Both the position numbers and the translations under genes were made by a program. Below are positions 44,216 to 51,154 of a DNA stretch of 58,241 nucleotides, one piece after another (position 1 is the stretch's first letter; every line of letters starts with the position of its first letter). The stretch comes from Hungatella sp. UBA5385 (GTDB lineage: Bacteria; Bacillota; Clostridia; Lachnospirales; Lachnospiraceae), in NCBI GenBank assembly GCA_002409995.1, contig DHOR01000043.1, forward strand, positions 12,192 to 70,432, given 5' to 3'. The notes under the pieces are model-generated. The model saw nothing but the letters and a program-made list of their open reading frames with translations. It was not told where the DNA came from and ran no database searches.

Positions 44216-44226
44216 AAGGTCCTCCT

Positions 44227-44991
44227 TTACAGACGCTTAATATGAAATCCGCCGTCTACATCGATGTAATTACCTGTTGTATACAGAAACTTTTCACTGC
44301 ATAGTGCACTGACCACACCGGCAACATCTTCAGGAGTTCCCCACCGCTTAATGGGAAATGCACCTTCTTCAAATAATTTATCGTATTTTTCTGTAACACC
44401 GCTTGTCATATCTGTTCTGATCACACCAGGACGCACCTCGTGAACAAGGATTCCTTCTTCTGCCAGACGATCTGCATAAAGAGTTGTTATCATACTCTGA
44501 GCTGCTTTTGAAATGCAGTATTCCCCTCTGTTTATAGAAGAAATACTGCTTGAACAGGAAGTGATATTAATAATTACACCACGCCGTTTCTCCAAAGGCT
44601 GGGATATCATCTGCTTAGCTGCGGCTTGAGTTAAGAACATGGTGCCCTTACTATTGATATTCATAACACGGTCATAACTCTCTTCTGTCATTTCCAGTAA
44701 ATCTGCCCTGACAGCCGGAGCTACCCCTGCATTATTGACCAGAACATGGATTCCTCCAAATCTATGAATTGTTTCTGATATGATTTTTTCTCTGTCTTCC
44801 TTTTTATCAATGGAGCCCTGGATGTAATGGCAGGGGATTTCTTCTCTTTGAAACCATGCCAGCTGTTCTTTATATTTGGAAATGTGTCCAGTGGCTGCAA
44901 TGGCAATCTGATAACCATCAAGTCCAAGCTGTTTTGCAATAGCAAGACCGATTCCCCTGCTTCCGCCTGTTACAATGGCTGTCTCTTTCAT
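44227..44991 (-). CDS. Short-chain dehydrogenase/reductase (operon gene 5)
   Basis: 254 residues. Classical SDR: cofactor loop TGGSRGIG (8-15), NNAG (86-89), active-site Ser near 145-149, and Tyr158-xxx-Lys162 (YCISK). The tail TTGNYIDVDGGFHIKRL is typical. It would interconvert an alcohol and a ketone in the operon's pathway. Preference for NADH or NADPH cannot be decided; no acidic residue is obvious at the end of the second strand. It lies 20 bp after the OYE-like gene. Confidence 0.9.
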   Translation of the reverse strand: MKETAIVTGGSRGIGLAIAKQLGLDGYQIAIAATGHISKYKEQLAWFQREEIPCHYIQGSIDKKEDREKIISETIHRFGGIHVLVNNAGVAPAVRADLLEMTEESYDRVMNINSKGTMFLTQAAAKQMISQPLEKRRGVIINITSCSSSISSINRGEYCISKAAQSMITTLYADRLAEEGILVHEVRPGVIRTDMTSGVTEKYDKLFEEGAFPIKRWGTPEDVAGVVSALCSEKFLYTTGNYIDVDGGFHIKRL

Positions 44992-45011
44992 CTAAATCCC
45001 TCCTGTCACTT

Positions 45012-46379
45012 TTAAACTTCCCTTGCGCTTGCTTCTGCTCTCGCTTCTCTATATTTCTCCATATAGATCTCTTTATCCTTGATCACACACCCTGTCATTC
45101 CATGATCTCTCATGATCTGGGTGCATTTACTGCAGGTAATACAACATCTTGCAGAGTCCATAAAACCCTTTTCCAGAATATCTCTGGGTGCTTCAGGATA
45201 AGCGAAACTGGATCGTCCCAAACCGATAAAGCTGCAGGAATGATCCTTTAGATTAGCAGCACCTACATATGGAATATACTGCCTTAGCCAGGTATATCCA
45301 TTCCCAACAACAGGCACATCTCCTGCTGCCTTCTGAATCTTTCTGGTAAATTCAAATAATCGTTCAATACTCTTTAGCTGATGCTCCTCAGGAACAGGGA
45401 TTCCCAGACTTGAAGTATCAAAAGGTCTTGTAACCTGGGGATATATATAATAGGGATTTCCTGCTGAATTGCTTAAAAGCTCCACTCCAGAACTGCACAT
45501 ATCCCTTACCAGCTGAAGAGGTTCTGTTTCATCAAATTTCCAGAAATTCTCTTTGTCTTCTCCAAATCCATAGGGATAAGGATGGGCATCAAATACATTA
45601 AATCTGCAGGCAACGATAAAATCCTCTCCTACTGCTTCCTTCACGCTTCTGATAATATCCAGCAGGAATCTGCTTCTGTTTTCATAGGAGCCGCCGTATT
45701 TTCCTTCTCTTGTATGACTTGCAAGAAGCTCACTGACCAAATATCTATGGCATGCCTTAATATCCACACCGTTAAAACCTGCCTTTTTAGCCAGTAATGC
45801 AGAATGGACATATTTGTCAATGAGACTGTCCAGATATTCATCTGTGACTATGGGAGTTTCATCATTCACTCCGCTTCTTGGGTCTAAATAAGGATCTCTC
45901 TGTGGAATCACAGGCGCAGGCTTATGCCCCTTGGGTCTGCTGTATCGTCCCGAATGGGTTAGCTGAAGAATATGTAATGGCTGGGTATGATTCTCATGGA
46001 TTTTAGAAGCTCTCTCATTGACTTCCTCTAAAAGCCTTTGAAATGACAGAAGATTTTCATCTGTCAGCATCATCTGATTGGGATTGGCTCTTCCTGCTTC
46101 TTCAACAGCATTGGCCTCCCACCAGAGAAGCCCTGCTCCGCCTTCTGCAAACCTTGTATATCTCCGCTTCACCAGATCAGATGGTGACCCATCTGCGTTG
46201 GAATCACAGCCCTCCATAGGAAGCACTGCCAGAGCATTGGGCGCTTCCTTTTTTCCCACTTTAACCGGAGTTTTAAATATGGAAATATCTTGAGAAATAG
46301 AAATATTTAGATGAAGTTCCTCGATTTCCTTCTTGAGTTCCTCCAATGTTTTATAATGAAATTTATTATGTTGTGCCAT
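45012..46379 (-). CDS. Stand-alone old-yellow-enzyme-like flavoprotein with Cys cluster (operon gene 4)
   Basis: 455 residues from the ATG at 46379 (GTGAGG upstream). An FMN-binding TIM barrel of the NADH:flavin oxidoreductase family: RRYTRFAEGGAGLLWWEANA, LQLTHSGRYSRP, then HRYLVSELLASHTREGKYGG. The C-terminal CCITCSKC supplies closely spaced Cys for an iron-sulfur cluster as in 2,4-dienoyl-CoA reductase. The usual second FAD/NAD domain is missing, and the N-terminus is about 35 residues longer than usual. It would need another protein, perhaps the flavoprotein encoded two genes downstream, for electron transfer. Confidence 0.85.
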   Translation of the reverse strand: MAQHNKFHYKTLEELKKEIEELHLNISISQDISIFKTPVKVGKKEAPNALAVLPMEGCDSNADGSPSDLVKRRYTRFAEGGAGLLWWEANAVEEAGRANPNQMMLTDENLLSFQRLLEEVNERASKIHENHTQPLHILQLTHSGRYSRPKGHKPAPVIPQRDPYLDPRSGVNDETPIVTDEYLDSLIDKYVHSALLAKKAGFNGVDIKACHRYLVSELLASHTREGKYGGSYENRSRFLLDIIRSVKEAVGEDFIVACRFNVFDAHPYPYGFGEDKENFWKFDETEPLQLVRDMCSSGVELLSNSAGNPYYIYPQVTRPFDTSSLGIPVPEEHQLKSIERLFEFTRKIQKAAGDVPVVGNGYTWLRQYIPYVGAANLKDHSCSFIGLGRSSFAYPEAPRDILEKGFMDSARCCITCSKCTQIMRDHGMTGCVIKDKEIYMEKYREARAEASAREV

Positions 46380-46395
46380 CTGTAAAACCTCACTT

Positions 46396-47226
46396 TCAAT
46401 CATCAACTTCTTCCATTTCCAGCCACTTCCTCCTGTATTCAGAAGGTGTACACGCTTCTAATTTGCGAAACTGTCTGGAAAAGTGGGTGAAATTCGTATA
46501 TCCGCATTTGGAAGCAATCAGGGAAATGCTTTCTCCTGTTTGTGCTAACAGGATCTTAGCTTTGTTCATTCTTAAGAAAATGACATACTCCATCATTCCA
46601 TAGCCTGTTACATCCTTGAATACATGGGATAAATAATGCTTATTTAAAAAGAATCTGGAGGAAATATCATCAACGGACAGATTTTCCGTATAATTATGAT
46701 CCAGATAATTTTGAATCTGAAATGCCAGTGTGATTCCAGCATCAATTTTCCCTGTATAAAAAGAAGTGGAGCATGCACGGAAAATAGTAACAAACATTCG
46801 TCTTAAATTGCTTCCGATGATCATTTCCCAGTAAACCCTTCTGTCCTTATGCTCACGCTCCATTTCATCAAGGCAAAGACAGGTAAAGTCAAAAATCTCA
46901 TCTGAGAGATTAAACATATGTGAAAATCCGGCAGGTCTGCGGATAAAAATAGAGATGATCTCCGGATATTTCACTTCTCTTTGGAAAAAGGAAGGGTCAA
47001 TCTGGAGAATATAGCGCTCATAGGGGTATGAGATCACCTCAAGGATATGATTTTCCAGAGTATTGAGAACTACCATATCACCTTTGGCAGCAATGTATTC
47101 ATTGTCTCCCACTGTATAACGGATTTTACCATTAAGCACAAGAACTACCTGATAGCGATGTTCGATATGGCGATGAATCTTAAAATTGCTTTTATTTACT
47201 CTGTGTTGAATCCAGAAATCCTCCAT
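46396..47226 (-). CDS. AraC-family regulator of the operon (gene 3)
   Basis: 276 residues. An N-terminal cupin-like sensing domain (HRHIEHRYQVVLVLNGKIRYTV) and a C-terminal pair of helix-turn-helix motifs (LSVDDISSRFFLNKHYLSHVFKDVTG, then SLIASKCGYTNFTHFSRQFRK). It is inside the operon, not divergent from it: 31 bp after the transporter, and its stop lies 16 bp before the OYE start. Probably a positive regulator that senses the pathway substrate. Confidence 0.92.
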   Translation of the reverse strand: MEDFWIQHRVNKSNFKIHRHIEHRYQVVLVLNGKIRYTVGDNEYIAAKGDMVVLNTLENHILEVISYPYERYILQIDPSFFQREVKYPEIISIFIRRPAGFSHMFNLSDEIFDFTCLCLDEMEREHKDRRVYWEMIIGSNLRRMFVTIFRACSTSFYTGKIDAGITLAFQIQNYLDHNYTENLSVDDISSRFFLNKHYLSHVFKDVTGYGMMEYVIFLRMNKAKILLAQTGESISLIASKCGYTNFTHFSRQFRKLEACTPSEYRRKWLEMEEVDD

Positions 47227-47257
47227 TTGACTCTCCTTCCTTTTTATTTGTATTTAT

Positions 47258-48637
47258 TTAAAAGAATATCTGATGGAATATAGTTATAAGCAGCACATTT
47301 GCAAGGATTGCAAAAGGCTGTGCGGCTCCATATCCAGCTGTAGGCTCATCGTTTCCAATGCTGCTTAAAGCTGCTCCTAATCCGGGTGCTGAGGTACAGC
47401 CTCCACAGATAGCTCCGCTTAATATAACCCAGTTCAGCTTAAAGATTTTACGCCCTATCAAGAAGCTGACTAAAACTGCCATGCTTTCCACAAGAACTGC
47501 CATCACTGCCAGGAATAAACCGGAGCCTGCCAGAGATTTCACTACATCATATCCATAAGTAAGACCTACCACTGCCATAAAAAAGGTCAGTCCCATATCT
47601 CTGACCATAGATAATGATTTGGTATCCATACGGAAATTAACATTACCAATTTTTCCAATATAGCTGAATATCAATGCTGAAATCAGAACTCCTCCTGCTG
47701 CTCCCAGAGAAAAACTACCGAACCTCCCCAGAGGAATGGAGATATTACCTAATATAATTCCTAAAAAGGCTACAAATCCAAAGAGCATAAAGTCAACAGG
47801 GCGATCAGGAATCACCTTGGTATTTACCTGGCTTTCCAGCAATTCCTTCTGATATGCTTCCTTTTCCTTTTCAATATCAATTCCAAACAGTTTAGGAAGT
47901 ATAGAAATCATAATTACAATTACCAGCACACCAATTGGAAATGCCACTGTATAACCCAGACTGACTGCTGATTTGGCAGATTCGCTTAATGTCTCTGTCT
48001 GTTCTGCTGTCAGTTCATTCAATAAATCCACATTTTGAAACAGTTCATGTCCAGGAACCATTGACTCTATTGCTTCAGCCTTTTTCTCATCTGTAAGGAG
48101 CTGAAACCGTGTTCCCATATCCATAGCATCCACGATATCCAAAGCTGTGCCATAAGCAGGTGTACTGGTCATTGCGCCTGAATACATTCCCGATATTTCA
48201 AAGCTGTTAACAGGTGTTCCCGGCATAATAGCTGGAGCCAGTTTGAGGCAGAAAACAGCAACTACCATAGATACAAACGGAATTACAACACCGATCACTA
48301 CAAAACGGATACCATATCTTTTAAAGATTGATCCTATATTTTTACCTACTGTTAAACCTATAGCAATTAAAAACATCATAAGAAAAAAGGTAAAAAACAC
48401 TGAGGATACCACTCCTGTATTCAAAATACGCTTTGCTGCTGTAAATCCGGCAGTTCCCTCCTGAGCATTTTTTGCAAAATTCGTCACTGCCCAGCCAATC
48501 ACTATACCTGTAAATATACCACCTGAAACCCCTAATGAAAAGTTCTTTATCTTGATTTTTCCTATTAATAACCCGGTTGCTACTGTGAGGAATAAAAGGA
48601 AAAACTGATTTGTTAAAATCGAAACTACTGTGTTCAT
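47258..48637 (-). CDS. AspT/YidE-like membrane transporter (operon gene 2)
   Basis: 459 residues with about 10-12 membrane segments in two similar halves. The C-terminal signature SGAICGGCTSAPGLGAALSS, then PTAGYGAAQPFAILANVL, is that of the Asp-Al_Ex (AspT/YidE/YbjL) antiporter family. A central cytoplasmic loop (about residues 160-215) is present, but the RCK/TrkA_C domains usual in YidE proteins are absent. AspT exchanges a dicarboxylate for its decarboxylation product. Next to a decarboxylase-like amidohydrolase, that precedent is suggestive. Confidence 0.82.
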   Translation of the reverse strand: MNTVVSILTNQFFLLFLTVATGLLIGKIKIKNFSLGVSGGIFTGIVIGWAVTNFAKNAQEGTAGFTAAKRILNTGVVSSVFFTFFLMMFLIAIGLTVGKNIGSIFKRYGIRFVVIGVVIPFVSMVVAVFCLKLAPAIMPGTPVNSFEISGMYSGAMTSTPAYGTALDIVDAMDMGTRFQLLTDEKKAEAIESMVPGHELFQNVDLLNELTAEQTETLSESAKSAVSLGYTVAFPIGVLVIVIMISILPKLFGIDIEKEKEAYQKELLESQVNTKVIPDRPVDFMLFGFVAFLGIILGNISIPLGRFGSFSLGAAGGVLISALIFSYIGKIGNVNFRMDTKSLSMVRDMGLTFFMAVVGLTYGYDVVKSLAGSGLFLAVMAVLVESMAVLVSFLIGRKIFKLNWVILSGAICGGCTSAPGLGAALSSIGNDEPTAGYGAAQPFAILANVLLITIFHQIFF

Positions 48638-48659
48638 AATCTTCCCCTTTCGAAATTAA

Positions 48660-49667
48660 TTACAAATGAAACAGTCTTTCTGCATTACCATAGCAGATTT
48701 GAGCCTTTTCTTCTACTGTTAATGGCAGAGAATCAATAGCTTTTAAGGTGCGGTCAATATATCCTGGCCCCTGTTCCGGATCAAATGGCATATCGCTGGC
48801 AAACAAAATATGATCTTTGCCAAAGAAATCAATTCCGCACTGGATTGCTGAGGCAGAGCCAAAGGAGGCTGAGTCTGCATAAAACTTTTTAAAGGAATCT
48901 ACAGGATCGCCTTTTAATTTTGTTTTTGTCAAAGACTCTTTTAAGGCTTCTGAAGTTCTGGTTCCATACATTTTTAATCCATTTTCCAGTCTGCCTGCAA
49001 GCATTGGAATCATGCCGCCTACATGATGGGTAATAATTTTAATATTAGGGAAATCCTCAAAAATACCGGAGAATACAAGTCTAGCAATTGCAGTTGTTGT
49101 CTGATATGGCCAGCCGATTGTCCACCAAAGTTCATATTTTGACATAGTCTCTACTGGGAATTCAGGTGTTTTTAGTCCACCTGCCGGATGGAGAATGATC
49201 GGAAGATCTAAAGCCTCACAGGTTTCATAGATTGGCCAGTATTCTTCTGTATCAATAGCCTCTCCATTCATATGGGTAAAGATCTGGATTCCTTTTGCGC
49301 CCATCTGTTTTACTCTTTTAATCTCTTCTACAGAAGCTTTCACATTGTTAAATGGAATTCCTGCTATAAATCCTGGAAAATGATCCGGATGCGCTTTTGC
49401 TATTTTATCCATTGCATCATTTCCCAATGCTGCAATAGCAGGTGATTCTTCGGGTCCTACAAAATACTCCACGGGAGGAGATACAAGGCAGGGTAACTGC
49501 TGATATCCCGGAAAACGCTCCATAACTCTCAGTCTTGTATCAAGATCAGACATGGACTTTACATTTAATGCACGGGTAAACATATGATATTGTGCAGTGG
49601 TATTTCTGGTAGCCGCTTCGTAGTATTCAGGCGGAAGAATATGACAGAATACATCAATTGATTTCAT
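48660..49667 (-). CDS. Amidohydrolase-2/ACMSD-like decarboxylase or hydrolase (operon gene 1)
   Basis: 335 residues from the ATG at 49667. TIM-barrel family that includes ACMSD and gamma-resorcylate decarboxylase. His160 (IILHPAG), His214-His215 (ITHHVGGM) and Asp292 (FASDMPF) sit where the metal and catalytic residues are expected. The N-terminal HxH motif reads Phe7-Cys-His9 (IDVFCHILPP), so one usual metal ligand is missing. The enzyme may decarboxylate an aromatic or enoic acid, or hydrolyse a ring; which one cannot be read. First gene of the operon, with the transporter 22 bp downstream. Confidence 0.85.
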   Translation of the reverse strand: MKSIDVFCHILPPEYYEAATRNTTAQYHMFTRALNVKSMSDLDTRLRVMERFPGYQQLPCLVSPPVEYFVGPEESPAIAALGNDAMDKIAKAHPDHFPGFIAGIPFNNVKASVEEIKRVKQMGAKGIQIFTHMNGEAIDTEEYWPIYETCEALDLPIILHPAGGLKTPEFPVETMSKYELWWTIGWPYQTTTAIARLVFSGIFEDFPNIKIITHHVGGMIPMLAGRLENGLKMYGTRTSEALKESLTKTKLKGDPVDSFKKFYADSASFGSASAIQCGIDFFGKDHILFASDMPFDPEQGPGYIDRTLKAIDSLPLTVEEKAQICYGNAERLFHL

Positions 49668-49758
49668 TATTTTATTTCCCTTCATTCTATTATTTTGCGT
49701 TGTACAACACTTGATGATGATACTATATCATGTTAAACTCAGGGTTCTCTCGTATTAT

Positions 49759-49789
49759 TGTGGTTTAAATTAGCACTATTCTGTGGTTT
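49759..49789. promoter_or_regulatory. Candidate AraC-type direct-repeat operator
   Basis: TGTGGTTT occurs at 49759-49766 and 49782-49789, in direct orientation with a 23-bp period (about two helix turns), 90-120 bp upstream of the first operon gene. AraC-type activators bind such tandem half sites. A separate palindrome GTTGTACAAC lies at 49699-49708. Inference only. Confidence 0.35.
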
Positions 49790-49810
49790 TTTATCTGCTT
49801 ACACAAAAAA

Positions 49811-49850
49811 AAGACAGATTTTGAAACATCTGTCTCAGATTGTAGACAAA
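49811..49850 (-). repeat. Left inverted repeat of the 1.3-kb island, also a minus-strand terminator
   Basis: The 40-bp arm contains the hairpin GACAGAT-TTTGAAAC-ATCTGTC. Read on the minus strand, the hairpin runs into eight T residues (49810-49803), a good intrinsic terminator. It matches the complement of 51081-51120 except for three transitions and an inverted loop. Confidence 0.75.
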
Positions 49851-49980
49851 GTCATTTATACTATGAAGCACTGTATTTTAGTAGAATAAATATATAGTGC
49901 TATTTTTTTGCTTTTTACTTTGGTATAATTAAGCAAATCGGAATTTCATTGTACAATTAATATAGTTCATGAGGTGAAAA

Positions 49981-50604
49981 ATGAAAGAAATTAAATTGAA
50001 ATCAAAATGGCTGTCTGCTTGTATAGAAAATTTATTAGGTAAGGAAATTCTAATGGATTTTGATCTACAACGTATTAAGTACTTGTATTTATGTTCTTGC
50101 TACGGGGAGTGTGAAATCAGCTTTGAAACGCCTCCCAATAGGGTGATACATCCAAATAGCGGAGATCAATGGCTTTACTGTTGTGATTGGGATGTTAAGT
50201 TAAAGGATACAATCGAAGACATTATTTATATAGAAAAATCTGACTATAACAATACTATTTCTTATCGTTTGGATTTATGTGATAATGAACCTGATTTAGA
50301 GGAAAGCTTGATAAAGGAAGTTACAAATAAAACAATAGAGTTCGAAAAAAGTATTACAAGTATTTCTTCTGACTCAATGAAATACGTTTTAGAAGAAAAT
50401 GAATGTTTGATATATTATGAAGATCTATGTTATTTTACCTCTTTGGAAGAACTAAGACTCCCTGTATGCGATGACATATATTCTCTTGAATTTTTAAAAA
50501 ATATGTACAATTTAAGAATTTTAGAAATGAGTGAAGTTACGCCTAAAAATGACACTGGATTTGAGTATTTGCTGAATTTGCAACAACTATGTATTTGGCT
50601 GTAA
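49981..50604 (+). CDS. Hypothetical protein with degenerate leucine-rich C-terminus
   Basis: 207 residues, GAGGTG upstream of the ATG. The AT-rich codon use is unlike the neighbouring operons. The N-terminal part is unrecognised (SKWLSACIENLLGKEI, YLYLCSCYGECEISF). The end looks like leucine-rich repeats: FTSLEELRLPVCDDIYSLEF, NMYNLRILEMSEV and YLLNLQQLCIWL. The protein stops abruptly after the third unit, and a foreign-looking frame begins at the same place. The gene is probably truncated at its 3' end by a rearrangement. Confidence 0.55.
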   Translation: MKEIKLKSKWLSACIENLLGKEILMDFDLQRIKYLYLCSCYGECEISFETPPNRVIHPNSGDQWLYCCDWDVKLKDTIEDIIYIEKSDYNNTISYRLDLCDNEPDLEESLIKEVTNKTIEFEKSITSISSDSMKYVLEENECLIYYEDLCYFTSLEELRLPVCDDIYSLEFLKNMYNLRILEMSEVTPKNDTGFEYLLNLQQLCIWL

Positions 50605-50977
50605 ACTAAAAAAAGCAAGAAGTGGTTACACTGCTTCATATCAACTGGAGAAGAAAACAATAATGAATTGGGTGTTTCGCAAATCAGGTGTTTTGGCAAG
50701 GATTTATGGTGACAATGTTAGCGAGTATGAGGATAAAATCGCTTCTTTGCCTGCCGATATGCAACAGAAAATGATTACTTCCCGTGACTGCAAGAGACTT
50801 ATTGACCCTAATGAGTGCAGTCCCACCTGTGTGAAAGGTTTTGTTTATGTCTTGAATGGAAATACCCATAAAAAATGCCGTAATGACGGAATGTTCTTTC
50901 TGCTGACTAATGATACTGCGGAATACATAGCCGGACTGGTCTGCGCTGAGGTTACGGCGCGTAAGTCATCTTCATAA
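50576..50977 (+). pseudogene. 5'-truncated gene fragment with CxxxxxDPxxCSPTC motif
   Basis: An open frame from 50576 to the TAA after 50974. The coherent protein part begins upstream of the first ATG at 50663 (KKARSGYTASYQLEKKTIMN) and continues through WVFRKSGVLARIYGDNV and DCKRLIDPNECSPTCVKGFV to KKCRNDGMFFLL. This looks like the C-terminal third of a longer protein joined out of frame to the end of the leucine-rich gene. The four spaced Cys could bind a metal. The family is not recognised. If translated from 50663 it would give 104 residues. Confidence 0.5.
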
Positions 50978-51080
50978 CAAAAGAATGGAACTACTGAATA
51001 ATAAGCCACCAGATATTAAAATAATTATATGGTGGCTTGTATTTTTATTGACCACTTGAATATAAGAAATAAAAATATAG

Positions 51081-51120
51081 TTTATCTACAGTCTGAGACG
51101 GATTTTGAAACATCTGTCTT
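51081..51120 (+). repeat. Right inverted repeat of the 1.3-kb island
   Basis: TTTATCTACAGTCTGAGACG continues into GGATTTTGAAACATCTGTCTT; the complement of this arm matches 49811-49850. The hairpin core is in the same orientation as the left copy while the 15-bp flanks are inverted. It lies 35 bp downstream of the BaiCD-like gene stop and could form its 3' hairpin, though without a T tract on that strand. Confidence 0.75.
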
Positions 51121-51154
51121 CTTCTGTGTTCTATTATGTTCTACTTTATTTTGC

